A stretch of 64,000 nt of DNA from positions 620,001 through 684,000 of the forward strand of contig NZ_JAPEUL010000007.1 of NCBI RefSeq assembly GCF_026113935.1, read 5' to 3'. Positions 41,130-50,925 of this stretch are shown here, in pieces. The stretch's first letter is position 1. The number at the start of each line of letters is the position of its first letter. A model generated the notes under the pieces. The model did no database searches, was not told the origin of the DNA, and saw only the letters and a program-made list of their open reading frames with translations. Origin of the DNA: Marinomonas rhodophyticola (GTDB lineage: Bacteria; Pseudomonadota; Gammaproteobacteria; Pseudomonadales; Marinomonadaceae). The translations under genes and the position numbers were made by a program.

Positions 41130-41447
41130 ATGACCAATCTCTCTCGTATTTTTCGTACTTACATTTCTCGTTCACTTTTTGTTGCTGCACTGTCTCTTGT
41201 GCCTTTCTCACTTTTTGCTGCCACGCCTTTGGATATTAACACTGCCACGGCGGCGGAGTTTGCTGCGGTTATGTCCGGTGTTGGCGCAAAAAAAGCCGAA
41301 GCCATTATTGCTTATAGAGACGCCAATGGTCGTTTTGAATCGATTGATCAGTTGTCTGAGGTAAAAGGTATTGGTGACGCGTTATTGTCTCGTAACAAAG
41401 ATCTGTTAAGAGTATCGGCGGCAGGCGATAATGCCTCGGTCAATTAA
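41130..41447 (+). CDS. ComEA-like helix-hairpin-helix protein
   Basis: A 105-residue exported protein: signal peptide to about residue 30 (VPFSLFAA), then DINTATAAEFAAVMSGVGAKKAEAI and LSEVKGIGDALLSRN, the double HhH of ComEA. Such proteins bind incoming DNA in the periplasm during natural transformation. Confidence 0.9.
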   Translation: MTNLSRIFRTYISRSLFVAALSLVPFSLFAATPLDINTATAAEFAAVMSGVGAKKAEAIIAYRDANGRFESIDQLSEVKGIGDALLSRNKDLLRVSAAGDNASVN

Positions 41448-41481
41448 CATGGCTTTTTGAGCCTCAATTGCAGCAGGCAGA

Positions 41482-43205
41482 TCATATTTCTGCTTGCTGC
41501 TTGGTTAAAGCCTTCATAGCTTGATGTTGGGTTAAAAAGATCTGACCGCTCAGATTTGTGACTAAGCTCGACTCTTTTAATTTATCCATTACAGGCCCTT
41601 TAATTTCAGAGAAATGCAGCATGACACCTGCGGATTTCAATCTGTCGTCAATGGTCTCCAAACTGTCTAATGCGCTAGCATCTATCATATTGACTGCATT
41701 ACACATGAGAATGAGATGTTTCATGTCTTTATGTTGAGAGACCAATGTTAAGACATAATCTTCAAGGACTCTCGCGTTAGCAAAGAAAAGATTTTCATCA
41801 ATTCGAATGGTGATAACTTCTGGGTCTGTTTCTACGTCGAAACGTTTTACGTTACGAAAGTGCTCTGTTCCGAGGAGTCGGCCAACCACAGCAATATGTG
41901 GATGGCTAGTGTGCCAAAGGAAGAATAAAAGCGATAACGAGACGCCGACGATTATTCCTGTTTCCATGCCGACAAACAACACGACAAAAAAAGTCGCTAA
42001 TAAGCCCAGTGCTTCTTGTTTCGAAAAGCGATAAAGCCTCAACAGGTTGTTGAATTCAATAAGTTGTAAAATCGAGATAATAATACTGCACGCTAGTACC
42101 GCGGTTGGCAGGTAATAAAAAAGCGGCGTGAAAAAGAGCAAAGTTACTAGCATTAACAACCCCGTGAGTATGCCTGTCATTGGGGTTTTTGCCCCTGCGC
42201 TGACGTTGACAACCGACCGCGAAAAGCCGCCAGTTACGGGAAAAGAAGCACTGAATGCCGCGCCTAAGTTGGCTAAGCCTAATCCAACCAGCTCTTGGTT
42301 TGGGTTGATATTTTGCTTGCGTTTCGCAGCGAAGGATTGAGCCACAGAAACAGACCCAACAAAGCCCACAATACTGATCAGAAATGCTCCCGGTAATAGA
42401 TCAATCATGGCATCGACTGTAAATTGTTGGAAAGGAATGGAGGGTAAGCTTGTGTTTATATCGCCAACAATTTTAATTCCGAGAGTGTCTAGGGAAAACA
42501 AAGCCACACTGCTGGTGGTGGCTACCACAACAATAACCGGCCCCGCTTTTCCAAGCATTTGAGCGTAATGCTCTGACAGGCCAAGTTTGCTCAAAATGGG
42601 GGTGAGATAACGTTTGAGTAATATTAAAGATAGGATGGAAATGGTACTTAAAAGCACAGTAGGCAAATTAATGTCTTGGATATGCCGCATCATGCTTTGC
42701 GTCAGCTCGATAAGATTATTGCCATGAGCCTGGACGCCAATTAAATGTTTGAACTGTCCTACTGCGATTAATATAGCGGAAGCACTAATGAAACCAGAAA
42801 TAACAGGATGGCTGAGTAGATTAGACAGAAAGCCCATTTTTAATAGGCTCATCAATATTAAGAATACCCCCGATAAAAACGCCAACATCATGGCAATGGC
42901 GGCATATTGTTCGCTTCCTGGTAGTGCGAATGGCATCAGAATGGTCGCTGTCATCATGGAGGTGACAGCAACAGGGCCGACAGCCAGTGTGCGGCTTGTA
43001 CCAAAAAAGCATATAAGATAGAAGGAATAATGCCAGCGTAGAGGCCTGTTACAGCGGGTAATCCTGCCAATAAAGCGTAACCCATACTTTGCGGTATCAA
43101 TAAAATAGTGGCAATGAAACTGGCTACAGTATCGGTTTGCAGATCAGCGCGTGAGTAACCTTTAAGCCAACTCAGAGCAGGGAAATATCTTTCCAATTTT
43201 TTCAT
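41482..43205 (-). CDS. SulP-family anion transporter with STAS domain (one frameshift)
   Basis: About 574 residues: a membrane domain of 10 or more helices beginning RADLQTDTVASFIATILLIPQSMGYALLAG, and a C-terminal STAS domain (about the last 130 residues, with MCNAVNMIDASALDSLE). SulP proteins carry sulfate, bicarbonate or dicarboxylates. The frame breaks near 43005, where a T-run (A-run on the plus strand) is one short; adding it gives FFGTSRTLAVGPVAVTSMM. Substrate cannot be judged from this sequence. Confidence 0.88.
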
Positions 43206-43477
43206 GTGACTCGCTTAAAATTTTACCCTTCTAGGTCGCTGGGTGAACGCTCAGGGCAGACTTTGATTGTTGCCAATCGTAGTGATGTCTGTGTTTTATA
43301 TGAAGCGTTATAAGAATATGTCTTTATGTTATATTTGATAGTGAAATTAATAAAGTCTAACGGGGAAGTTTTTCCGACTCTTCCTTAAAGTCGTCTAGAT
43401 GAATACTCTAAATACCAGACCTTTTCTGCAAAATTTGTTAATCTATGGAGTCAATTGTATAGCTTGGGGAAAAATCC

Positions 43478-45504
43478 GTGTCGCAAGAGTTTCAAGTTGT
43501 TTCACCTTACTCACCCGCGGGCGATCAGCCAAAAGCCATAGAAAAACTCGTGCGTGGTGTTGAAGCGGGCTTAGCCCATCAAACCTTACTTGGGGTAACA
43601 GGCTCGGGGAAAACCTACACCATTGCCAATGTGATTTCGCAAGTGAAGCGTCCCACTATTGTCATGGCGCATAATAAAACACTGGCGGCACAGCTTTACG
43701 GAGAATTCAAAGAGTTTTTTCCCAACAATGCCGTAGAGTATTTCGTTTCGTATTACGATTACTACCAACCAGAAGCCTATGTGGCCGCATCGGATACCTT
43801 TATTGAAAAAGACGCATCAGTCAACGAACACATAGAGCAAATGCGATTGTCTGCGACTAAAGCGTTACTGGAACGACAAGACGTCATTATCGTTGCCACT
43901 GTTTCAGCGATTTATGGTTTGGGCGATCCACAATCTTATTTAAAAATGATGTTGCACCTTGACCGAGGTGATCGCATTGATCAGCGTGATGTGTTACGAC
44001 GTTTGGCAGAGCTGCAATACAGCCGCAACGATTTGGTATTAGAGCGTGGTAACTTTCGTGTGCGTGGAGATGTGATTGAAGTGTTTCCTGCGGACTCTGA
44101 AGACACCGCGATTCGTATCGAGCTGTTTGATGACGAAGTTGAAACCTTATCGATGATTGACCCGTTAACCAATAAAACACTTCGTAAAGTGCCGCGTGTC
44201 ACCATTTATCCGAAAACTCACTATGTGACTCCAAAAGAAACTGTGCAAGCCGCCATTGAGCGCATTAAGGTAGAGTTAGATCAACGCCTTGAGCAGCTAA
44301 AGTCGCTGAATAAATTGGTCGAAATGCAGCGCCTTGATCAGCGTACACGATACGATTTAGAAATGATGCAAGAGCTGGGCTACTGCAACGGCATAGAAAA
44401 CTATTCGCGTTATTTATCGGGTAGGGAAGAGGCTCGCCACCGCCCACTTTGTTTGACTATTTACCAGCCAATGCTTTGTTGGTTATCGACGAATCCCACG
44501 TGACCGTGTCACAGATCGGTGCCATGTACAAAGGCGATCGATCTCGTAAAGAGAACCTAGTCGAATACGGCTTCCGTTTGCCCTCAGCTCTTGATAATCG
44601 CCCAATGCGATTTGAAGAGTGGGAACAGATTAAACCGCAAACGATTTTTGTCTCAGCCACACCGGGCAAATACGAGGAAGAGCATCAAGATTGGGTGGTC
44701 GAACAGATTGTACGCCCGACTGGCTTGATTGACCCTATTTTAGAAGTGCGCCCCGTAGCGACGCAAGTTGACGATTTGTTATCTGAAATTAATCTGCGTA
44801 CGCCAATCGGCGAGCGGGTTTTGGTGACCACCTTGACCAAGCGCATGGCGGAAGATTTAAGTGATTATCTGAGTGATCATGGCGTTCGAGTGCGTTATTT
44901 GCATTCAGACATCGATACCGTAGAGCGAGTGGAGATCATTCGTGATTTACGTTTGGGTGAGTTTGATGTCTTGGTTGGTATAAACTTGCTACGAGAAGGC
45001 TTGGATATCCCAGAAGTGAGTCTGGTGGCCATTCTTGATGCTGACAAAGAAGGGTTCTTGCGTTCGGAAAAATCGCTGATTCAGACCATAGGTCGAGCCG
45101 CCCGTAACGTGAATGGTAAAGCCATTTTGTACGCGGATCGCATCACAGGTTCTATGGAGCGAGCCATTAATGAAACCGATCGTCGTCGTGAAAAACAGCA
45201 GGCCTACAACGAGGAACATGGTATCACGCCAGTTGGTATCACCAAATCGGTTGAAGATATCATGGAGGGCGCTTATAACCCAGGTGCGGGCAAACGCGGC
45301 AGCAAAACTAAGAAAGTCGCTGAGACGGCAAAAGATTACCAAGTGGAAAGCATGGAAGACGTGGCTCAAGTTCGTAAAGCCATGATCCAACTGCAAAAAG
45401 AAATGATGTTAGCCTCAGAAGAACTGAAATTCGAACTGGCAGCCGGTTATCGAGACCAGATTCGTCAGTTGCAGAAAAAATTAAAAGACGTAGGTGAATC
45501 CTAA
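43478..45504 (+). CDS. uvrB: Excinuclease ABC subunit B (one frameshift)
   Basis: UvrB verifies the lesion in nucleotide excision repair. Present are Walker [11 protein letters not shown], the beta-hairpin [31 protein letters not shown], helicase motifs V-VI ([20 protein letters not shown]) and the C-terminal UVR motif ([21 protein letters not shown] in parts). One base is missing near 44440, between YLSGREEAR and [10 protein letters not shown]. Reconstructed length is about 675 residues. No LexA box was found in the 270 bases upstream. Confidence 0.93.
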
Positions 45505-45519
45505 AAGCGGGAAACAAAC

Positions 45520-45708
45520 ATGGCTATTACGTTAAGAAATTACAACATCATTCGGGTTATCGACAAGGGTGTCATCGTCAACTGCACCGTGATCGAAATG
45601 TGCTACGACTATGTACTGGTTAGGTTCAAAGACAAAAAATACAAAGTACCTTACGGTCTAATTGACGAAGTTATTGGTCATGAACTGCTCGTTCCATTCG
45701 ACGAATAA
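45520..45708 (+). CDS. Small hypothetical protein (62 aa)
   Basis: Sixteen bases after uvrB, with a GGGAAA ribosome site. The product (MAITLRNYNIIRVIDKGVIV at the start) is rich in V, I and Y and could form a small beta barrel. No family recognised. Confidence 0.5.
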   Translation: MAITLRNYNIIRVIDKGVIVNCTVIEMCYDYVLVRFKDKKYKVPYGLIDEVIGHELLVPFDE

Positions 45709-45749
45709 ACAGTTTTAAAACAAAGACTTCAAAAAGTGTGTTCTAGGGC

Positions 45750-45777
45750 TTGTCAAAAGCAAACCTCTGCGTATAAT
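45750..45777 (+). promoter_or_regulatory. Sigma-70 promoter of tRNA-Val
   Basis: TTGTCA (45750-45755), 16-base spacer, TATAAT (45772-45777), 14 bases before the tRNA. Confidence 0.85.
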
Positions 45778-45791
45778 AGCCAACACTTTTT

Positions 45792-45868
<77 letters not shown>

Positions 45869-45890
45869 CCTAATTAAGTAATAAAATCAA

Positions 45891-45921
45891 GGGCTTACGT
45901 TAATTCGTAGGCCCTTTTTTT
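45891..45921 (+). terminator. Terminator after tRNA-Val
   Basis: GGGCTTACG (45891-45899) pairs with CGTAGGCCC (45906-45914), with one G-U, followed by seven Ts. Confidence 0.85.
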
Positions 45922-46066
45922 GTTTTTAATTTCCTTAAAATTTCCGAAAAATTTCCTAACGATGCCTGTTTCTAAGCATTTTTCATGGTGTTTTTTTGCT
46001 GTTTAGTGGACGCGGATTAGGCTTTCTATGCTGATGTTTTCGTTCAGGCCAAAAAAAGAGGGCTGT

Positions 46067-47305
46067 TTAGCCCTCTTCATCGATTAATTTTGCCAGTTCT
46101 GGCGGAAGTTTGTTTTGCCGCCAATCTATGTCTTCTATTGCGATGCTGCTGATGTCTAATTCTGCCGCGACTCGAAGTGGCTTAGGTTTTTCATGCCCTT
46201 CTATGTAGTGGTCTGTTGTGCTTTCTTTTGCATGGCCAGCTAATGCCATGATGTACTCTTTCGGGTAACCGGCTTTGTGATAAAGCATAATGCCTAGTGC
46301 TCGTATGTCATGAAACATGGGGCGCTCTTTTGGTGCTAGGTGATCATAGGCGCCGCTTTTGTCTCGCCATTTACGAAACTGCTTTGTTAAATAATCCGGC
46401 ATAACATAAAAAGGGTGGGGTTTGGCTGCCATGTCGCGTTTGTCCATTCGTAGAGGGCGGCAATGTATTAAGTAAGGGCAATGCGTTTTGCTTGATATGG
46501 CGTCTTGAACTGAATTCCATAAAATATCGCCCATGGCTATATCGATAAAAACAGGGTGTTTGTATCGTTGGGTTTTGCGTTGCAGTATTCGAATGGTCCG
46601 CTCTTGTAGATTGATGTCTTTTAAAAACTGAATCTCTACTAGGTCGCCTCGACGTTGAAGGCTGTACATGGCAATGTCCATGGCGCGTTTTAGCCAATCT
46701 GGAGCGGCTTCTCTGACTTTCATATAGCCACTGAGTGTATGTCGTTCGCGTTGTCTTGGTTCTGGCGTGGCGGCTTTGAGTTCGTTGGCTGGGTTGTCGT
46801 CTCGATAGCCTGTGGTGACGGCATAGCGAAAAAGCTCTCGCAATAATGGGACATGCTTTGCCTGGGCGTGCGGTGTTTTTGTTTTGACTAGATTGGCGAG
46901 GTCAAAGGTGCGGATTTCTTGCACTCGAATTTTGGCCCAGTTGGCCATGTACTCGTCTAGCTTGTATTTTTTGCTTTCAATGGTTTCTTTACTTTGTTTG
47001 CCTTGTTCAAGTGCGGCATCAAGGTTGGTGACTTTAAATTCGTCTATGACTTGCGACATGGGCGGGTTTTGTGGGTTGTAGTTGCGCAGTTCTTCGGCGC
47101 GTTTTGATATGCGGTTGATGAGTGATTCTTGGTTGTTAAGAGCAATGTTAAGCGCCATAGCGGCATCTTCAGCAACTTTGCTAGGGATGTCTCGACCTAG
47201 TGACTCCATAGTGCCATCGGGCATTTTGTAGTAATAGTATTTACTGCCGTTCGGGCGAGTGATGACTTTAAGGTTGGCGCATAACTTGTTCTTACGAGGC
47301 TTCAT
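46067..47305 (-). CDS. int: Prophage integrase (tyrosine recombinase)
   Basis: A 412-residue lambda-type integrase. The N-terminal arm-binding part (KVITRPNGSKYYYYKMPDG) is followed by a core-binding domain and a catalytic domain. That domain has the first arginine in YSLQRRGDLVEI, the HxxR box in MFHDIRALGIML, the GH box in ALAGHAKESTTDHY and the nucleophile in HYIEG. The first codon overlaps the end of the small gene upstream, which looks like its excisionase. The gene end faces tRNA-Val, 200 bases away. Confidence 0.93.
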   Translation of the reverse strand: MKPRKNKLCANLKVITRPNGSKYYYYKMPDGTMESLGRDIPSKVAEDAAMALNIALNNQESLINRISKRAEELRNYNPQNPPMSQVIDEFKVTNLDAALEQGKQSKETIESKKYKLDEYMANWAKIRVQEIRTFDLANLVKTKTPHAQAKHVPLLRELFRYAVTTGYRDDNPANELKAATPEPRQRERHTLSGYMKVREAAPDWLKRAMDIAMYSLQRRGDLVEIQFLKDINLQERTIRILQRKTQRYKHPVFIDIAMGDILWNSVQDAISSKTHCPYLIHCRPLRMDKRDMAAKPHPFYVMPDYLTKQFRKWRDKSGAYDHLAPKERPMFHDIRALGIMLYHKAGYPKEYIMALAGHAKESTTDHYIEGHEKPKPLRVAAELDISSIAIEDIDWRQNKLPPELAKLIDEEG

Positions 47306-47613
47306 CTTAGCTCAATCCCTTTGTCCATTACGTAGTTTGAAAGAATAGCATCAGCAATGGCATTGCCTGTTTTAGGTCGATCCATTTTTGCCTGCTTCTG
47401 TACTGGTTTGTCTTCTGAATAGCCGTAAGCGGCTGATCCATCGGGTAGAACCCATATAAACCAGATGTTCCCTTCTTTTGTTGCAGGAAGCTCACCTTGA
47501 CGACATTGGCGACATAGGTTTGCTCGTTCTGCTTTGGGGTCAACGAAGTTATTTTTTGCGTATTCGCTTAGGCGTTGTTTGCGTGGCCACTTGGGTTTGA
47601 TTTGGCTCATCAT
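47302..47613 (-). CDS. Putative excisionase / small helix-turn-helix protein
   Basis: A 103-residue basic protein, overlapping the integrase start by four bases. Its middle part (CRQGELPATKEGNIWFIWV) resembles the winged-helix start of Xis and MerR-type factors, where a helix and a wing end in a W-x-V strand. Position and size fit a recombination directionality factor. This is an inference from context and a short pattern. Confidence 0.6.
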   Translation of the reverse strand: MMSQIKPKWPRKQRLSEYAKNNFVDPKAERANLCRQCRQGELPATKEGNIWFIWVLPDGSAAYGYSEDKPVQKQAKMDRPKTGNAIADAILSNYVMDKGIELR

Positions 47614-47621
47614 CCTTCTCC

Positions 47622-48221
47622 TTAATATTTCATTGGCATCAGTACAATTTTGGCGGCAAATTCACTTGATGGAATGTTAATTTCAATCGGATCGCCGTCA
47701 TTGAATTTCATTATGATTGGGCCTTTTTTAAAGCCTAAGATGCTCCGTGCTTTTGCGATTTCTTTCATGTAGCTTGGATCTACCTGAATTTCTTTTGCTG
47801 GGCTTGGCGGTAGAGTTCTCATAACCTTGTTCATATCTGGAAACTTATGATCTATAACACTAAAAGACCTAACTTCATCTGATGCGCCATTCATTAGGAT
47901 GACGCCATGCTTACTACTCATACTTACCAAATCTAATTTGGTCGCTTTTTTAGGGATTTTTCTGCCCTTAATGTCGATGATCATTTGCTTCGAAAGACGC
48001 TTACATTCTTCACATTCAATGCGAATGGCTATGTGTCCATTTGTAGCCGAAATATACCCTTGAGGATCAAGAAGGATGCCCTTTAAGTAAAAACGGACAT
48101 CTTTTTTAGCTCTAAATAATTGTGCAGCTCGAATGATTTTTGCTGGAATACTTAGTCTTTCGAACTCTGGTTGCTCGATGGTGATGTCTTTGTAGTTTTC
48201 AGGTTTAATTGGAATTAGCAT
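47622..48221 (-). CDS. Shortened DNA sliding-clamp (DnaN)-like protein
   Basis: A 199-residue protein that follows the pattern of the bacterial beta clamp in order: RFYLKGILLDPQGYISATNGHIAI (compare clamp strand then ATDGHRLA), VIDHKFPDMNKVM (compare GRFPDYRRVLP) and the C-terminal end IVLMPMKY (compare VVMPMRL). At just over half the 366 residues of DnaN it could form a different ring or act as a decoy on the clamp or its loader. This is based on visual similarity only; a structure prediction would be decisive. Confidence 0.6.
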   Translation of the reverse strand: MLIPIKPENYKDITIEQPEFERLSIPAKIIRAAQLFRAKKDVRFYLKGILLDPQGYISATNGHIAIRIECEECKRLSKQMIIDIKGRKIPKKATKLDLVSMSSKHGVILMNGASDEVRSFSVIDHKFPDMNKVMRTLPPSPAKEIQVDPSYMKEIAKARSILGFKKGPIIMKFNDGDPIEINIPSSEFAAKIVLMPMKY

Positions 48222-48239
48222 GATTACTCTCCCTGTTTT

Positions 48240-48704
48240 TTAAGCCGCTTGTTGTTTGTCTTTCAGCACTGACATGGCCAGTTCAAAGCCGTGGTAGCCT
48301 TTGGCAAAGACGCTTTGTTGTTGCGCGTCCAGCTCTCCATGCTGGTTGTATGGGTTGCGCCAGTGTTTTGGGTTGGCGTAGATGGCTAAGATTTCTAGTG
48401 CTTTGCTGTTGTCTATTTCTGCACGTTCTGCGAGTAGGTCGCTGATTCGTGAGAAAGAGGTGTTGAGCTGGCTTTCTAGCTCTTTCACCGTGCGTTCTAG
48501 CTGTTCATTTTTGCTTTTAACGCGGTAGTTTTCGGCAGCGGCGCGGGCTAGGTTGTCACGCATGCTGTCTGGCATGGAGGCGATGCAGACAAGCAGTTCG
48601 TATCCTTCTATGGCAGCGACCAATTCCCCCACGGTAATTGGATTGCTGTTGGCGTCGTGTCCTGCGATTTGGTCGCTGTTCCAGTTTATTGATTCTGTGT
48701 TCAT
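48240..48704 (-). CDS. Hypothetical phage protein with coiled coil
   Basis: A 154-residue protein with a predicted coiled coil (about residues 60-100, KNEQLERTVKELESQL) and a C-terminal segment ending in DAQQQSVFAKGYHGFELAM. No function recognised. Part of the leftward early operon. Confidence 0.65.
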   Translation of the reverse strand: MNTESINWNSDQIAGHDANSNPITVGELVAAIEGYELLVCIASMPDSMRDNLARAAAENYRVKSKNEQLERTVKELESQLNTSFSRISDLLAERAEIDNSKALEILAIYANPKHWRNPYNQHGELDAQQQSVFAKGYHGFELAMSVLKDKQQAA

Positions 48705-48728
48705 TCAATTCACCTATGTTGTGACAGG

Positions 48729-49043
48729 TCACAAAGAAAGTTTTCGTGCTTCTCGTGTGTGAAAGCAATCTTTATGGCCTTTGTGTAATCGTTCGCATCC
48801 TTGAGGAAGAGGGCGGTTGCAGTACTGGCAATCGCCTAATGTCTTCTTGATCTCTTGAATGCGCTCGTAATCTCTTCGTATGAGAGTGGCGATGTATTCT
48901 GATGCGGTGTAACCGCCTCGAAACTCGCACCCTTCTGCTAGCATTTGCCGCTCTGTTGCTGATAAAGGCACTTCGACACGCTTGATGTCGAAGGCTTTTT
49001 CTCTTTCTCGTTGGGCTTGCTTGCGTTGTGTGCTGGTGCTCAT
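48729..49043 (-). CDS. Hypothetical phage protein, ribbon-helix-helix plus zinc motif
   Basis: A 104-residue basic protein. The part VEVPLSATERQMLAEGCEF to SEYIATLIRRDYER resembles a CopG-like ribbon-helix-helix. The C-terminus holds CQYCNRPLPQGC and HKDCFH, likely one zinc site. A DNA- or RNA-binding role is plausible. Confidence 0.6.
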   Translation of the reverse strand: MSTSTQRKQAQREREKAFDIKRVEVPLSATERQMLAEGCEFRGGYTASEYIATLIRRDYERIQEIKKTLGDCQYCNRPLPQGCERLHKGHKDCFHTREARKLSL

Positions 49044-49061
49044 AGTTGAAAATGACGCTTA

Positions 49062-49814
49062 TTAATCCCAGTTTGACCAAGAGGTTTCGTAATCGTCAGC
49101 ATCATCACCTTGATCAAGTTTTATCTGGCCTTTCATGGCGTAGATGTTGAAGAGAATCTTGTCGGTGTTGTATAAATTCCCAATACTTAGTTGTGCGCCA
49201 GCCTCTCGACCATCAACTCGAAGTCCTATTATTTCCCACTTCGATGTCTCCTTGTTCTGGTGCAAGTGAAGGTCATAATCACATTCTCTTTTTTCTTTGC
49301 CAGCTTCTTTATCTAAATAGATATTGATGAAACTGCCATATCTACGTTCTTCAATAATTAGAGTAATTTCACCCTCTGGCTCGTCTTCATACTCTTGTGC
49401 TTCTTTAACTATCTGTTCAACAAGCCAAGATAGAGTGATTTCTTCAGGTAGTTCACTCATGATCTCTTTTAGCTCTGCATCCATTACTTCCGTTAAACGA
49501 TTGTCGTAGAAGTTTTGCGCTGCAAGCTTAAGGCGATTAGAGACAAATTCGTGATAGGTTGGTAAATCTCCCATGCTTTCAAGCGTGGGCATGATTGCCT
49601 TACTGAATTGTTCTTTAAGTGCTTTTCCTACGTCTCCATAACTTCTAAACACATCACTTGCTACATCTTCAATTAATGCGTCAACTTTCTTGGTTATAGC
49701 CTGTTCAAGCACACCAGATTGAAGACGCTGATTAAGAACAGTGGCAAAGATATCTTGCGCTGTATCGGTCATTGGGTTGGTGCTTGGTGTAAATTCTTGA
49801 TTTTGATTTGGCAT
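49062..49814 (-). CDS. Hypothetical phage protein (250 aa)
   Basis: Acidic protein, helical in the first 150 residues, with a strand-rich C-terminal half (ITLIIEERRYGSFINIYLDK). An AAGGAGA ribosome site precedes the ATG. No family recognised. It is encoded between the csrA-like gene and the ribbon-helix-helix gene in the leftward operon. Confidence 0.6.
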   Translation of the reverse strand: MPNQNQEFTPSTNPMTDTAQDIFATVLNQRLQSGVLEQAITKKVDALIEDVASDVFRSYGDVGKALKEQFSKAIMPTLESMGDLPTYHEFVSNRLKLAAQNFYDNRLTEVMDAELKEIMSELPEEITLSWLVEQIVKEAQEYEDEPEGEITLIIEERRYGSFINIYLDKEAGKEKRECDYDLHLHQNKETSKWEIIGLRVDGREAGAQLSIGNLYNTDKILFNIYAMKGQIKLDQGDDADDYETSWSNWD

Positions 49815-49828
49815 GGTAACTCTCCTTA

Positions 49829-50131
49829 TTAGTTGGCTGTGGCTTCTTGAGTTACCCCAGCCTGAATGCGTTCGTAGATCTCTTCGCGGTGGACGCTGAT
49901 GTCTTTTGGCGCTTCGATGCCCAAACGCACTTGCATGCCTTTAATGCTTAAGGGCGTCACTCTGATGTCTTTGCCAATGTTGATGGATTCACCCACTTTA
50001 CGAGTGACGACAAGCAGCTCTGGTGAGGCTGTGCGAACACGGATTAGGTTGCCCTTGATGCTAGAAATGGTGACTTTGATGGTGTCGCCAATGTAGATGG
50101 CTTCTTGCGGTCTGCGAGTTAGAATTAACAT
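49829..50131 (-). CDS. csrA: Tandem CsrA/RsmA-like translational regulator
   Basis: A 100-residue fusion of one partial and one complete CsrA. Residues 1-38 ([20 protein letters not shown] onward to ASPE) match strands 1-4 of CsrA. Residues 39-100 are a full CsrA lacking only its first methionine ([35 protein letters not shown]), including the RNA-binding arginine in the V-H-R-E-E motif. Normal CsrA is about 61 residues and works as a domain-swapped dimer. It is the first gene of the leftward early operon, just after the operators, so it would be made early on induction and may take over or disturb the host Gac/Rsm network. Confidence 0.85.
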   Translation of the reverse strand: MLILTRRPQEAIYIGDTIKVTISSIKGNLIRVRTASPELLVVTRKVGESINIGKDIRVTPLSIKGMQVRLGIEAPKDISVHREEIYERIQAGVTQEATAN

Positions 50132-50156
50132 GATTCCTGTCCTTTGGTTTGGTTAT

Positions 50157-50225
50157 TTAAGTTTGCTTAAGTCGTAACTTAGTAAAACTTAAACGGTATG
50201 TCAAACAAAATTTAGGAAAACTTAA
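50157..50225. promoter_or_regulatory. Left operator cluster (three sites) with leftward promoter
   Basis: Three 14-base near-palindromes: TTAAGTTTGCTTAA (50157-50170), TTAGTAAAACTTAA (50179-50192) and TTAGGAAAACTTAA (50212-50225). A minus-strand promoter fits between them: TTGACA (50204-50199), 17 bases, then TAAGTT (50181-50176), weak at -10. Repressor bound here would block the csrA-to-int operon. Confidence 0.8.
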
Positions 50226-50280
50226 TATTTTGTCGAAGAAAAACCCGCATTGGCAGGTTTAGTGTATGAGAGAGGTGAGC

Positions 50281-50925
50281 TTAAAACTTATATTTTGATT
50301 CGGTCACTACACCTACGATTCTGCAATTGCCATTGATCTGCAGTGGGTTGTAGCTTTGATTTAAAGGTTTTAGATATTTTTGCCCTGCATCAATCACTAG
50401 TTTTTTGAAAGTGACTTCATCGGTACCATCCAATTTAGCAACTACTAGGCTCCCATTTTCTGCAGGTATGTTGGGGTTTACTAGTATCAAACTACCTTCA
50501 GGAACACTAATGCCACTTTGAGCCGTCATGCTATCACCAATGACTTTAAGCCAAAAAGCATTTTCCTCTACAGAGGATGGGGCTTCTTCCCATTGAATGT
50601 CGTCACCTAGAGCCATGTAATCTATAGCTTCTGTCCAAGCCCCAGCTTGCACATGGCTTATAACAGGTAGTTTTTTGGTCTTGGGTGCCAATGGTGCGAC
50701 GACAACATTACTTTCATGCTGAGAGTCAATTCCTGATATCAACCAGTTGGCTTGTGTTTTTAGTATCTGAGCAAGCTTGTATAAGTTTTCTCCCTTTGGC
50801 GCGGTTGTATCACTTTCCCATTGAGAGACAGTCACGTGAGAAACCCCCACTAATTTTGAGAGCTGCAATTGCGTGATGTTCTGCTCATTACGCTTTTGAC
50901 GAATACGTAATCCTAAAGTCTTCAT
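50281..50925 (-). CDS. CI-type phage repressor with S24 peptidase domain
   Basis: A 214-residue LexA-like repressor. The N-terminal HTH_3 domain (TQLQLSKLVGVSHVTVSQWE) is followed by an autocleavage domain with an Ala-Gly site in HVQAGAW, catalytic serine in VIGDSMT and lysine in VVAKLDGTDEVTF. RecA-stimulated self-cleavage and induction by DNA damage are expected from the family. It lies between two operator clusters, and a site at 50926-50939 overlaps its own ribosome-binding region, suggesting autoregulation. Confidence 0.93.
   Translation of the reverse strand: MKTLGLRIRQKRNEQNITQLQLSKLVGVSHVTVSQWESDTTAPKGENLYKLAQILKTQANWLISGIDSQHESNVVVAPLAPKTKKLPVISHVQAGAWTEAIDYMALGDDIQWEEAPSSVEENAFWLKVIGDSMTAQSGISVPEGSLILVNPNIPAENGSLVVAKLDGTDEVTFKKLVIDAGQKYLKPLNQSYNPLQINGNCRIVGVVTESKYKF

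Noticed and set aside
43206-43477. LexA box upstream of uvrB
   Set aside because: No CTGT-N8-ACAG-like site was found in the upstream region.
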